This document shows positions 26,118 to 35,712 of a stretch of DNA of 64,000 bases, piece after piece (positions within the stretch are counted from its first letter, which is position 1; the number at the start of each line of letters is the position of its first letter). The stretch covers positions 620,001-684,000 of the forward strand of contig NZ_JALCZO010000001.1 in assembly GCF_023555495.1 (NCBI RefSeq). The letters run 5' to 3'. Below the pieces are notes generated by a model. The model had not been told where the DNA came from. It ran no database searches and worked only from the letters and a program-made list of their open reading frames with translations. Source of the stretch: Polaribacter sp. Z022. GTDB taxonomy: Bacteria; Bacteroidota; Bacteroidia; Flavobacteriales; Flavobacteriaceae. A program made the position numbers and the translations under genes.

Positions 26118-27455
26118 TTAATATCCTGCATTTTGTGTAATAACTCCTTTAGTTGCCAATACTTCAGATACTGGAATAGGGAATATATGATAATTACTAT
26201 TTACAGTTGTTCCTAATTCTGCATCAACAGTATTAGTTCTTACAAGATCAAACCATCTGTGACCTTCAAAAGCTAACTCTAATCTTCTTTCATTAGCAAT
26301 TGCTTGTCTTACGTCTGCTTTAGAAGTAACAGTTCCTGTTAAACTTGTTAAACCTGCTCTAGTTCTAATAGGATCTAATAAAGGTAAAACTGTAGAAGCT
26401 GGAGAGTTGTTTTCATTTAATGCTTCAGCATATAATAAAATAACATCAGCTAATCTAATTTCAATCCAATCATGCTCAGTACCAAGACCACCATCTTTTG
26501 GAAATTTAACAGCAGTTGTTCCTGCAGCACTTAAAGTAACAGCTCTTCTTAAATCTGTTCCACCACCACTAGCATCACTAGCGTCAAAAGCAGCAACTAA
26601 ATCAGCATCAACTGGGAAATCAGATTTTGGATCATCACCTACAAACCAGTTCCAAAAGTCAGTACCAAATGTATATTCATCAACAATAGAACTAGAAACT
26701 TGAGTAGAATAAATTATTTCTGAATTAGCAATTTCATTTTCAGCTCCAAAAATGTCATTGTAATTTGCTTTTAAGCTAATACCAGCAGAAGAAGCTCCAC
26801 TTACTACAGCACCAAGGTGAGTTTCAGCATTTACGAAGTCTCCCATTTGCATATAAACTTTTCCTAATAAACTTTGTGCAGCATATTTAGAAGCTCTTCC
26901 ATCAACAATGGTAGTACTTAAAGCAGAAATTGCATCATTTAAATCAGGAATAATTACATTGTTGTAAACATCTGCAGCTGGTTGTCTTACTAATATAGAA
27001 GTATCAGTTAAACTTGGTGATGCAGATAAGTTAACAGTTACATCTCCAAAAGATTTTACTAATTTAAAGTAAGATAAGGCTCTTAAAAACTTTGCTTCAC
27101 CAATTTGTGTTGCGTCTGTAGAGTTTTCAATTACATTATTTGCACTTAAAATAGACTTATACATAGCAGTATATAAAGGACCAAAAAATTGATCTTCCAT
27201 AGTTGTTAAATTACTAGTAAATGCATCGAACTCTGTATATGGAGCTTCAAACATAAATGCATTGTCTGATCTAAATTCAGCCATTACTGCTAATGGAGTA
27301 ACACTACCTAATTGATAATAGTATGCTGCATTTAATACACCTTCAAAATCAGTTAAAGAATCTGCACTCGCTAAATTAGGAGGCGTTTGATCTAAATCTG
27401 TGGAACAAGCTGTCATTATAAACAGCGATGCCAATAATATATATATTTTTTTCAT
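26118..27455 (-). CDS. SusD/RagB family lipoprotein (resident alginate PUL)
   Basis: 445 residues with lipobox MTACS (Cys17) followed by TDLDQTPPN. SusD features: FRSDNAF, AKFLRALSYFKLVKSFGDV, ASKYAAQSLLGKVYMQ and the C-terminal RRLELAFEGHRWFDLVR ... YHIFPIPVSEV. It binds oligosaccharides delivered to the SusC next door. The stop of SusC and the start of this gene are 9 bp apart. It is a clear paralogue of the island SusD at 40425 (shared TDLDQ.PPNL N-terminus and identical C-terminal block order), and is shorter than the PUL 1 SusD. Confidence 0.93.
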   Translation of the reverse strand: MKKIYILLASLFIMTACSTDLDQTPPNLASADSLTDFEGVLNAAYYYQLGSVTPLAVMAEFRSDNAFMFEAPYTEFDAFTSNLTTMEDQFFGPLYTAMYKSILSANNVIENSTDATQIGEAKFLRALSYFKLVKSFGDVTVNLSASPSLTDTSILVRQPAADVYNNVIIPDLNDAISALSTTIVDGRASKYAAQSLLGKVYMQMGDFVNAETHLGAVVSGASSAGISLKANYNDIFGAENEIANSEIIYSTQVSSSIVDEYTFGTDFWNWFVGDDPKSDFPVDADLVAAFDASDASGGGTDLRRAVTLSAAGTTAVKFPKDGGLGTEHDWIEIRLADVILLYAEALNENNSPASTVLPLLDPIRTRAGLTSLTGTVTSKADVRQAIANERRLELAFEGHRWFDLVRTNTVDAELGTTVNSNYHIFPIPVSEVLATKGVITQNAGY

Positions 27456-27464
27456 TTCTTTTAT

Positions 27465-30400
27465 TTAAAAATTAACACTTATACCTAAAGTAAAACTTCT
27501 AACTACTGGACTAGCACCTACTTGTGCACCATAAGTTGTTGGATCTGTAGTATTTACACCTTCTGGGTTGTATGATGTATAGTTATCACCCATTAAGTAT
27601 AATAAGTTAGTTCCTGCAACATAAGCTCTTAAAGAACTTAATCCCATTTTTTCTGATAAATCACTATTAAAAGTATAACCAACAGTTAAGTTTCTTAATG
27701 CTACATAAGAAGCATCTTGAATCATAGCATCAGTTTGGTTTCTGTTTCTTTCATAGTATTGTCCATTATGGTCAGCAATTCCATCACTATTAGCATCTAA
27801 ACGAGCGTAGTCTAATCTACCTCCCCATTGAGAACCATAGTAAAGTGGGTCTATATTATAAACTTCTGCACCATGAGATCCTTGAATTTGGAAAGACATA
27901 TCGAATTCTTTGTAAGTAAAGTTATGAGACATACCCCAGTAAAAATCTGGTGTATTTTGTCCTATCTTAACTAAGTCTCCACCATCAGCAACAGTTCTTG
28001 TTCTGTCAATTATACCATCACCATTTTGGTCAACAACATAAGATTCACCAGTTTGACTGTTTGGGTGTCTAGATCCATCAGCTAAGTAATCCATTTCTAC
28101 ATCTCCAATAGTTTCTAATCCCCACATTTCACCAATTCCACCACCTACGTAGTTTCTAAAAACAGCACCTCTACCACTTTGTCCAAAAATTTGTTGAGGT
28201 AATTCATCTAATCCACCTAAATATTTGATTTCAGTATTTACAGTAGATAAGTTACCACTCATATTCCAAGTAAAATCTTCATTACTAATAATTCTTCCTG
28301 AAAATTCAAATTCAAGACCAGAACTCTCAACATCACCAACATTAAGAATTGAAGAAGGGTTACCTAATACTTCAGATTGTGCTTGATTAATTAAGATATC
28401 TTCAATATCAGAAGTATAGTAGTCTATACCTAAAGTAAAACGATTACTTAAAACACCAACTGTAATACCGTAGTTAGTTTCTGTATTTGTTTGCCAAGTT
28501 AAATCTTCATTTAAAGAGTTATTTGGAATTAAGAAACCTGTACCAAAAATAGTTGCAGAAGGATCTAAAAGACTTAAAGAGTTATAAGAACCTAAAAAAG
28601 AAGTTGTTCCTAAAGAACCTTTACTAAATCTTAATTTTAATTGACTTAATGTTTCGTTTTCTGCTAAGAAATCTTCTTTATGAATGTTCCAACCTAAAGA
28701 AACAGCAGGGAAAGTTGCATATCTTTTATTTGCACCAAATTGTGAACTACCATCTCTTCTTACAGAAACAGAAGCTAAATATTTATCAGCAAATGCATAA
28801 TTTACTCTACCAAAAACACTTTCTCTAGCTCTAGTTTCATCTCTAGAAGTAACTGTAATATCAGCTGGGTCAAATAAATTGTAGTTTAAGATAGCTTCAT
28901 CTGGTACATTTACACCAGCTAAACCAGTACCTACAAATTTAGTAGTTTGGAATTCGATACCTGCTACAGCAGAAATATTGTGTTTTCCAATTTCTTTAGC
29001 ATAACTTAAAGTAGTTTCACTTAATACAGAAGAAACTTTTAAATCTGTTTGTCTCATAAAAGTTTGAGAATCTCTTGCTCTAGAATCAAATCCTAATAAT
29101 CTATGAGAATAAGTTTGAGTATCTTTCATATCTCCCCCTAAAACTGTTTTAAGTTTTAATTCTTCTAAGATACTGTACTCTAAATATCCACTAACGTTTG
29201 CAAAGTAAGTTTTTTCCCAACTCTCTACATTGTCAAGCTTAGCTGCAGGACCAGCATCACCAGAACCTCCAATACCATTATTTGCTCTACCATAATGCCA
29301 GTCTTGAGCTGCCATACCTGGCTCTAAGTCATAAATACTACTAGCTTCATAACCAGAACCTCTATATCCATTGTCAAAAGCAGTAAGACCTAATGCTTGT
29401 GCTTTTGCATCTAAATCTTGAACAAATGCAATTGATTCTGCAGTATGATAGATAGGGCTAATTGGGTAAGCTCTTAATAAATCTCTCATATCGTGAGCTA
29501 AAATATCTCTATCAGAAGTAAATCCATTAAAACTTAAACCAGTTCTAAATTTATCTCCTAAAGTTGCATCAACATTGATACGTGCATTTAATCTTTCGAA
29601 ACCTTGAGTGATAACAACACCCTCAGCCTTTTGATAACCTACAGAAGCAAAGAATTTTACATCATCACTACCACCACTCATACTAAAGTCATGATTTGTT
29701 GTAGAACCTGATTGGAATAACCAATCTTCAGGACTAATAGCTCCTGGAGAATTTTCATAAGCACTTAATCTGTACTCTAAGAAAGCAGGATCATTATCAG
29801 CTGTACTTGTCCAGTTACCAGCAGCAATTTCTGATCTTGCATGTGATGCCCACTCAGAAGCATTCATTAAAATGTTATCTCTGTATTTATTAGATACACT
29901 AGCGTATGCATTATAGCTAAAACTAACTTTACCAGATTTACCTTTTTTAGTTGTTACTAATACAACACCATTTGCACCTCTAGAACCATAAATTGCAGCA
30001 GAAGCAGCATCTTTTAAGATTTCTAAACTTTCAATATCATTTGGGTTTACTGTTTCTAAACCTCCAGAAATAGGATATCCATCAACAACAATTAAAGGAT
30101 TAGATGCACCAGATATAGATGAAGCAGCTCTAATTTGAATTTTTGGAGCAGCTCCTGGAGAACCATCTTGGTTTTGAATTAATACCCCAGATAATTTACC
30201 AGCTAAGGCATCATCCACACGAGTTACTTGTACTGCAGCAACATCTTTACCACCTATTTTAGAAATAGAACCAGTTAAATGAGACTTTTTTCTAGTACCA
30301 TATCCAACAACAACAATTTCATCTAATGCACTAGCATCTTCTACTAAAGCTACATCTAATGTTTTGTTATTACCTACTTTTATTTCTTGAATTGCATAAC

Positions 30401-30638
30401 CTAGGTATCTGAAAACTAATACAGATTCAGAGTTAGGTACTTCAATAGAATATTTTCCATCGAAATCTGTTGTGGTACCAATAGTAGTTCCTTTTACTTG
30501 AATACTCACTTCTGGAAGCCCATATTTATTGGAGGCATCCGTAACTGTACCGCTTACTTTTTGTTGTGCAAAAGTAAACAGCGACGCTAATAAAAATAAG
30601 CATGTACTTATTTTTTTAATTAAGTTGTTTTTTGACAT
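27465..30638 (-). CDS. SusC/RagA family TonB-dependent transporter (resident alginate PUL)
   Basis: 1057 residues. Signal peptide to FTFAQ, CarboxypepD-reg-like domain (GTVTDASNKYGLPEVS ... TTDFDGKY), EIVVVGYGTRKKSHLTGSI leading into the plug, then the barrel ending in LGISVNF. It imports the oligosaccharides made by the surface lyases. Its plug (VDDALAGKLSGVLIQNQ, NPNDIESLEILKDAASAA) matches the island SusC at 37176 almost word for word, while the barrel loops differ. The promoter has operator site 2, so it should be co-regulated with the PL7 operon. Confidence 0.95.
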   Translation of the reverse strand: MSKNNLIKKISTCLFLLASLFTFAQQKVSGTVTDASNKYGLPEVSIQVKGTTIGTTTDFDGKYSIEVPNSESVLVFRYLGYAIQEIKVGNNKTLDVALVEDASALDEIVVVGYGTRKKSHLTGSISKIGGKDVAAVQVTRVDDALAGKLSGVLIQNQDGSPGAAPKIQIRAASSISGASNPLIVVDGYPISGGLETVNPNDIESLEILKDAASAAIYGSRGANGVVLVTTKKGKSGKVSFSYNAYASVSNKYRDNILMNASEWASHARSEIAAGNWTSTADNDPAFLEYRLSAYENSPGAISPEDWLFQSGSTTNHDFSMSGGSDDVKFFASVGYQKAEGVVITQGFERLNARINVDATLGDKFRTGLSFNGFTSDRDILAHDMRDLLRAYPISPIYHTAESIAFVQDLDAKAQALGLTAFDNGYRGSGYEASSIYDLEPGMAAQDWHYGRANNGIGGSGDAGPAAKLDNVESWEKTYFANVSGYLEYSILEELKLKTVLGGDMKDTQTYSHRLLGFDSRARDSQTFMRQTDLKVSSVLSETTLSYAKEIGKHNISAVAGIEFQTTKFVGTGLAGVNVPDEAILNYNLFDPADITVTSRDETRARESVFGRVNYAFADKYLASVSVRRDGSSQFGANKRYATFPAVSLGWNIHKEDFLAENETLSQLKLRFSKGSLGTTSFLGSYNSLSLLDPSATIFGTGFLIPNNSLNEDLTWQTNTETNYGITVGVLSNRFTLGIDYYTSDIEDILINQAQSEVLGNPSSILNVGDVESSGLEFEFSGRIISNEDFTWNMSGNLSTVNTEIKYLGGLDELPQQIFGQSGRGAVFRNYVGGGIGEMWGLETIGDVEMDYLADGSRHPNSQTGESYVVDQNGDGIIDRTRTVADGGDLVKIGQNTPDFYWGMSHNFTYKEFDMSFQIQGSHGAEVYNIDPLYYGSQWGGRLDYARLDANSDGIADHNGQYYERNRNQTDAMIQDASYVALRNLTVGYTFNSDLSEKMGLSSLRAYVAGTNLLYLMGDNYTSYNPEGVNTTDPTTYGAQVGASPVVRSFTLGISVNF

Positions 30639-30666
30639 AAAATTGAATTTTAGTTAATTATTTTTA

Positions 30667-30709
30667 TTGGTTCCCCAATCTGGTTTACCAATCTGGTTCA
30701 CCAAAGATA
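30667..30709 (-). promoter_or_regulatory. -7 box with triple tandem palindromic operator (site 2)
   Basis: On the minus strand the -7 box TATCTTTG covers 30709-30702. The three units, in plus-strand reading, are TTGGTTCCCCAA (30667), CTGGTTTACCAA (30680) and CTGGTTCACCAA (30693), at 13-bp spacing. The unit nearest the -7 box starts at its base 6, as at the other three sites. It controls the resident SusC/SusD operon. Confidence 0.75.
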
Positions 30710-30835
30710 GGTAATTATTTTTATTAATAAATAATTAACTAAAAAAATTACTGATTTCTCTTAAAAATTAATACGTTTTTTGGGTAATTATAAAGTTTAA
30801 ATAGTTTTTTAAATGATTTAGCAGTTGTTTTTGTA

Positions 30836-30843
30836 TATTTTTG
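30836..30843 (+). promoter_or_regulatory. -7 promoter box (TATTTTTG) before the gluconate-5-dehydrogenase-like gene
   Basis: Matches the Bacteroidota TAnnTTTG consensus. No convincing -33 TTG at the usual 19-bp distance, and no tandem operator here, unlike the divergent SusC promoter. Confidence 0.4.
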
Positions 30844-30991
30844 ACACCTATTATATATAGCTAATAAACTTGTTTATGTAATTGTTCTAAAATAATATCC
30901 TTTTTATAGAGATATCTCTAAGTTTTAATAAAATAATATTTAGTAGATTTTTATTAATAAAAAATATGAGTTACACTTTAATAATAAAAAA

Positions 30992-31786
30992 ATGTCCCAA
31001 GAATTATTTAAGATTACAGGAAAAATAGCTTTGGTTACAGGTTCTACTCATGGTTTGGGTAAAGCTATGGCTATGGGCTTAGGAAAAGCTGGAGCAATAA
31101 TAATTGTGAATGGTAATTCTTCACAAGATAAAATTGATATTGCAGTTGCTGAATATAAAAAAGAAGGAATACTTGCATATGGTTACAAATTTAATGTTGC
31201 TGATGAAAAAGAAGTAATTGAAGCTATTAAAAAAATAGAAACTGAAATTGGAAACATTGATATTTTAGTTAATAATGCTGGAATTATTAAAAGGACTCCT
31301 TTAGTAGATATGGAAGTTAAAGATTTTAAACAAGTTGTTGATATAGACTTAGTAAGTCCTTTTATAGTATCTAAGCATGTTGTACGTGGAATGATGAATA
31401 GAAAAGAAGGTAAGATTATAAATATCTGTTCTATGATGAGTGAGTTAGGTAGAAATTCTGTTGGAGCTTATGCAGCTGCAAAAGGAGGTTTAGTAATGTT
31501 AACTAAAAATATGGCTACAGAATGGGCTCGTTTTAATATTCAAATAAATGGAATAGGTCCTGGTTATTTTGCAATTTCACAAACAGAACCAATTAGGGGT
31601 GATGGTCATCCTTTTAATGATTTTATAATAAATAGGACTCCTGCAAAAAAATGGGGTGATCCTGAGGATTTAGCTGGTGCAGCTATTTTTTTAGCTTCTA
31701 AAGCAAGTAATTTTGTAAACGGACATATTTTATATGTTGATGGAGGAATTTTAGCAACAATAGGTAAACCCTCAAATGAAGAATAA
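30992..31786 (+). CDS. SDR oxidoreductase, gluconate 5-dehydrogenase-like
   Basis: A 264-residue classical SDR. Motifs: VTGSTHGLGKA (cofactor), LVNNAGI, Ser in ICSMMS, catalytic YAAAKGG. The C-terminal segment NRTPAKKWGDPEDLAGAAIFLAS plus NGHILYVDGGILA is the one I associate with gluconate 5-dehydrogenase (IdnO/Gno) and KduD. It would interconvert a 5-keto sugar acid and gluconate, or make KDG. A gluconokinase/6PGDH fusion in the same PUL makes the gluconate role attractive. It is divergent from SusC, and its terminator doubles as the left island boundary. Confidence 0.83.
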   Translation: MSQELFKITGKIALVTGSTHGLGKAMAMGLGKAGAIIIVNGNSSQDKIDIAVAEYKKEGILAYGYKFNVADEKEVIEAIKKIETEIGNIDILVNNAGIIKRTPLVDMEVKDFKQVVDIDLVSPFIVSKHVVRGMMNRKEGKIINICSMMSELGRNSVGAYAAAKGGLVMLTKNMATEWARFNIQINGIGPGYFAISQTEPIRGDGHPFNDFIINRTPAKKWGDPEDLAGAAIFLASKASNFVNGHILYVDGGILATIGKPSNEE

Positions 31787-31795
31787 ATATAAAAT

Positions 31796-31847
31796 TAAAA
31801 AGCCTCAACTAATATAGTTGAGGCTTTTTTTGTACTCAAGGTGGGAA
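31796..31847. repeat. Left copy of 52-bp direct repeat (putative att site of the island)
   Basis: Identical over 52 bp to 43020-43071. It contains a terminator hairpin (AAGCCTCAACT/AGTTGAGGCTT) and the last 15 nt of tRNA-Leu(CAA) on the minus strand, including its discriminator base. The tRNA remainder is missing here, as expected for the distal att copy of an element inserted at a tRNA 3' end. Confidence 0.85.
31798..31832. terminator. Rho-independent terminator after the SDR gene
   Basis: AAAAAGCCTCAACTA and TAGTTGAGGCTTTTT form a long stem with A/T runs on both sides, so it can work on either strand. It lies 12 bp after the SDR stop. Before insertion it probably served both this gene and the convergent tRNA-Leu. 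Confidence 0.88.
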
Positions 31848-32799
31848 CATTTATATAAAACAAAAGCAATCATAAATAATTAAAAACATGTAAATCAGAT
31901 ATTTGCATTTTTAAGTTTTTCATTTTTTTACCCTTTTTAGCCTATTTTTTCATATTTTTGTTACTGTAACGTTACTAAAAATAATTACTAAATGTCAGTA
32001 AAATTAGTAGAAAGAAAGCTTTATAAATGAAATATAAAATATTATTTCGACATTATTCACAATTGAAATAGAACTTACGAATTTTTAGGAGTAGTAATTT
32101 TACCAACAAATCTATGAATAATAAATTTTTTTGTTAGTTACAATAGATATTTAGAATTAAACCCATTGGAAACAGACTGTATACCTAAACTTTCAAAAGT
32201 GTAAAATTAACTGATTTTGTTTATTTTTTATTAACTATACTAAGAAAGATAATAGAAAGGTTAAAAAAAATAAATTATTGTGTTTGATTAATTGGAGAAT
32301 CATCTCAGTATTATTACACTAGGTTTAATTTATCTTTAAAAGATACAGAAGAGAAGGTTTAATAAAAAAGAACACTACTTATAGTTTTCTCAAATATTGA
32401 TAATTCATTAGATAACATAAAATAAAAAGTTTTAGCAACTGATCAATTATCAATATCTGCGATAACAGAATATGGAAATAAAGAGTTAAGAAAAGTATTT
32501 CTATATTATTACTAAAAAGGTATAGGTTTGTTGAAATTCAATAGTCATAATCGGGCTAAGTTAAAAATATGATTTATTAATTCTGTAGTAAAAATTTTCT
32601 AACCATTAGATTTGCAAAAATTTAAATTGATTGTAAAAAGAAAATATTTTCTTACTATAATAGTTTTTAAATTAATTTGTACAAACCACTTTCTTAACTT
32701 TAAAGGTAAAAAAAATACGATATATTTTTAGTATAGAAAGAATTAAAATTAATTATTTAAATTTACGTCTATTAATAAATTTAGAATAAATATTTATAA
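31848..32799. other. Gene-free left end of the island
   Basis: About 950 bp with stops in every frame and no recognised gene or RNA. A palindrome-rich spot, GTTACTGTAACGTTAC, lies near 31960. The stretch around 32430-32560 reads as short open fragments separated by stops. A decayed mobility gene would fit the position, but no transposase or integrase motif could be read. Confidence 0.4.
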
Positions 32800-33501
32800 G
32801 TGAAGTATAATAAAACAAAGGTAAAGGATAATGTTGAGGTCCATAATATGATTATTTCAAAGATCCAAGAATATATAAAATCTAGGAATTTGCAACCTGG
32901 TGATAAATTACCTTCTGAACGCGTATTATCAGAAAATTTTAAAGTAAGTAGAAGGAATGTTGTTGAAGCAATTGAAAAACTAGAATCTTTTTCATTAGTT
33001 AAGTCTGTGCCTAAATCTGGTACTTTTGTTGCTGAAATTGGAAATATAGCACTAAATGGTATAATTGATGATATAATAATTTTAAAAAAGGAAAATTTTC
33101 TTTCTTTAGTTGAAACAAGAATAATGCTAGAAGAGAAATCAGTTGAATTGGCTGCAAAAAGAAGAAAAAGAAAAGATTTAAAAAATATTGAAACGGCTCT
33201 TGATAATTATAAATCTAAAATTTTATCAGGCCAAGATGCATTACAGGAGGATATGTTATTTCATTTAGCAATAGCTAAAGCATCTAAAAACACTACTATA
33301 AACACTTTATTACTCAAAATTACTCCTAATATTATAACTACTTTTGAGAAAACAAAGGTAAACGATGAGTTTAGTATTACTTATGAAGTAAACAAGCATG
33401 AAGCAATATTCAATGCGATTAGGGATAAAAAACCTAAACAAGCTGTAAAAGCTATCAAATCCCATTTTGAGATGCTAATAAAATATTGTGAAAGGTTTTG
33501 A
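32800..33501 (+). CDS. GntR-family regulator, FadR (FCD) subfamily, island copy 1
   Basis: 233 residues with a GTG start at 32800; an internal ATG at 32848 would shorten it by 16 residues but still keep the winged helix. The helix-turn-helix KLPSERVLSENFKVSRRNVVEAIEKLE and the FCD domain with VETRIMLEEKSVELAAKRR and QEDMLFHLAIAKASKNT are intact. It is the most divergent of the three FadR-type proteins here, notably in the recognition helix (SRRNVVEAI against KRNHIREAI and NRTQIRGAI). It precedes the symporter operon, whose promoter carries operator site 3. Confidence 0.9.
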   Translation: MKYNKTKVKDNVEVHNMIISKIQEYIKSRNLQPGDKLPSERVLSENFKVSRRNVVEAIEKLESFSLVKSVPKSGTFVAEIGNIALNGIIDDIIILKKENFLSLVETRIMLEEKSVELAAKRRKRKDLKNIETALDNYKSKILSGQDALQEDMLFHLAIAKASKNTTINTLLLKITPNIITTFEKTKVNDEFSITYEVNKHEAIFNAIRDKKPKQAVKAIKSHFEMLIKYCERF

Positions 33502-33824
33502 TTTTTATTTTAAACTATTTTATTAAAAATATTATAAAGTTGAATTTTATAGATATTAAGTCATATTTATAGAAATAATTTTCTTTTATATAATTATTAC
33601 AAAGAGACTATTGTAAGAAAAACTCATTGAAAATAAAATATATAAAAATTTCAGGCTAAATAAATTTTTATTTTAAGAGTAGTCTTAGAGTCTTAAAAAA
33701 TCGATTTAAGGTAATTGTTTTTTTGTTGAACCTAAAAAATAAACTTAACTATCTATCTTATAGGTTTTTATACTGATTGTTTCAGTATGTTAGTAAAATT
33801 TTGATTGAATCAATTTTTTATTTG
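33502..33824. other. Gene-free stretch between FadR copy 1 and the symporter promoter
   Basis: About 320 bp, very AT-rich. No open frame, terminator hairpin or RNA gene recognised; only the promoter/operator at its right end is interpretable. Confidence 0.5.
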
Positions 33825-33867
33825 TATATTTGGCGCGTCAGATTGGAGCGCCAGATTGGTGTGTCAG
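33825..33867 (+). promoter_or_regulatory. -7 box with triple tandem palindromic operator (site 3)
   Basis: The -7 box TATATTTG is at 33825-33832. Units at 13-bp spacing: TTGGCGCGTCAG (33830), TTGGAGCGCCAG (33843), TTGGTGTGTCAG (33856). Two units have TCAG in place of CCAG, so this is the weakest match. It drives the symporter and ManD-like genes. Confidence 0.72.
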
Positions 33868-33940
33868 ATTGAAGATTTGAAAAACTTCAAAAATATAAGC
33901 TCAATTTTGCTTATTTATATAACCTGTAAAAAACGTAAAA

Positions 33941-35698
33941 ATGATTTCAATATATGATTATTTAGTAGTTATAGCATATTTTATTTTAATGATTGCTGTT
34001 GGTATAGTATTCAAGAGAATGAATAAAAATACAAGTGACTATTTTCGCGGTGGAGGTAGTATGTTATGGTGGCTTGTGGGGGCTACAACTTTTATGTCAT
34101 TTATCAGTGCTGTCACATATACTGGAGCTGCAGGGAAAGCCTACGAAACTGGTACTTTTGTTTTCGTTGTCTATATGGCTAATGGTGTTGGCTTTTTTAT
34201 CAGTTATTTGTACTTTTCAAAACGTTTTAGACAGACAAGAGTTGTTACAGCAATTGAAGTTGTTAGAGAGCGTTTTGGAAAAGTAAATGAACAATTTTTC
34301 ACATGGATGGTAGTTCCTTTTGGTGTTATTCATGGTGGTGTGTGGTTGTATAGTTTAGGTATAATTATTTCAACTGTATTTGGGGTCAGTATGGAAATGA
34401 CTGTTCTATCCGTTGGTTTAACTGTATTAATAATATCACTGTTAGGAGGTTCTTGGGCGGTAGTAGCGAGTGATTTTATGCAATTAATGATTATGGTACC
34501 TGTGGCATTTGTAATGGCATTTTTGTCTTTAAGAGAAATTGGTGGTGTTGGTAATTTTATAGAACAATTACCTACTTCTCAATATAATTGGTCAGAATTA
34601 ACCGATAGTAAGATTGTTTGGCTTTGGTTTATTGCTTCGTTTTTTAAACAATTTTTCTCTGTAAATAATACTAATGACGGCTATAGGTTTTTAGCTGTTA
34701 AAGATTCTGAACAAGCTAGAAAAGCGTCTTTGATGGCCTCTATTTTATTCTTCACAATAACATTTATTTGGTTTATTCCTCCTATGGTAGCTTCAATTAT
34801 GTTTCCTGATTTATCTGCAATTGAATCTTTAAAGCCATTAGGTGATAAAGCAGTAGATGGTATCTATTTAGCGATGGGGATTGAGTTGCTTCCAGTTGGA
34901 ATGATTGGGGTCATGATATGTGCTATATTTGCTGCAACAATGTCTTCCATGGATAGTACGTTAAATCGTAATGCAGGTATTTTTGTTCGTAATTTTTACA
35001 AACCGATTTTAAGAAAATCGGCAAGTGAAAAAGAATTATTTCGAGTATCATTAATTACTACAGTTTTTTTAGGTGGGTTTGTGATTCTTTCAGCAATTTT
35101 CTTTAGTGAATTAGAAGGGATAAATTTATTTGATATAAATATGAGGTTAGGTGCGATGATCTCTTTGCCATTTATGATACCCTTAACTTGGGGTATTATT
35201 TTTCAAGATACACCAAGATGGGCAGGATGGTCAACTGTTTTATTAGGAATGTTAGTTTCATACATTATACAGACACACATTGGGCCTGAAACTTTATTAG
35301 ATCTAATTGGGGTAGCTAAACCTTGGTCTAAAAGAGAGTTAATTGATGTAATGTTTTTTTCAAATGTGTTCGCTGTAATTATAATTTGTAGTTTATGGTT
35401 TCTAGGAACACGATTATTTAAAAAGACTTCTCCCGAAGAATATCATAAAGATGTTGAAGATTTTTTTGTAAAAATAAATACACCAGTTGATTATGAAAAA
35501 GAGAATGGACACAAAGGTTATGATCAGCAACAATTCAAAATTTTAGGAAATATGTGTCTAATTTATGGCTCTTTCTTAACTTCATTAGTACTTATTCCTA
35601 ATGATTTAGTTGGTAGATTATGCTTTGTTTTCATAGGTGGTATAATGTTGTCAGTTGGAATTATTTTTAAGAAAAAATATACAAAATCTAAGAAATAA
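33941..35698 (+). CDS. Sodium:solute symporter (SSS family)
   Basis: A 585-residue inner-membrane transporter of the SSS/SGLT family with about 13-14 hydrophobic helices. Landmarks: the first helix IYDYLVVIAYFILMIAVGI followed by TSDYFRGGGSMLWWLVG, ATTFMSFISAVTYTGAAGKAYETG, and CAIFAATMSSMDSTLNRNAGIF, the conserved Na-site helix. It would import the monomer or small sugar acid into the cytoplasm. It starts 73 bp after operator site 3 and is 14 bp ahead of the dehydratase gene. The resident PUL has no SSS transporter, only the Nramp-fold protein, so the island adds a different uptake route. Confidence 0.93.
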   Translation: MISIYDYLVVIAYFILMIAVGIVFKRMNKNTSDYFRGGGSMLWWLVGATTFMSFISAVTYTGAAGKAYETGTFVFVVYMANGVGFFISYLYFSKRFRQTRVVTAIEVVRERFGKVNEQFFTWMVVPFGVIHGGVWLYSLGIIISTVFGVSMEMTVLSVGLTVLIISLLGGSWAVVASDFMQLMIMVPVAFVMAFLSLREIGGVGNFIEQLPTSQYNWSELTDSKIVWLWFIASFFKQFFSVNNTNDGYRFLAVKDSEQARKASLMASILFFTITFIWFIPPMVASIMFPDLSAIESLKPLGDKAVDGIYLAMGIELLPVGMIGVMICAIFAATMSSMDSTLNRNAGIFVRNFYKPILRKSASEKELFRVSLITTVFLGGFVILSAIFFSELEGINLFDINMRLGAMISLPFMIPLTWGIIFQDTPRWAGWSTVLLGMLVSYIIQTHIGPETLLDLIGVAKPWSKRELIDVMFFSNVFAVIIICSLWFLGTRLFKKTSPEEYHKDVEDFFVKINTPVDYEKENGHKGYDQQQFKILGNMCLIYGSFLTSLVLIPNDLVGRLCFVFIGGIMLSVGIIFKKKYTKSKK

Positions 35699-35712
35699 TA
35701 AAATTAAATAAA

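Noticed and set aside
26407..26703. Plus-strand 98-codon frame opposite the resident SusD
   Set aside because: It lies wholly inside a certain gene on the other strand, has no start context or domain, and is a coding shadow.
31848..32799. Transposase or integrase pseudogene at the island's left end
   Set aside because: Position is suggestive and some broken frames exist, but no catalytic motif or recognisable domain could be read on either strand.
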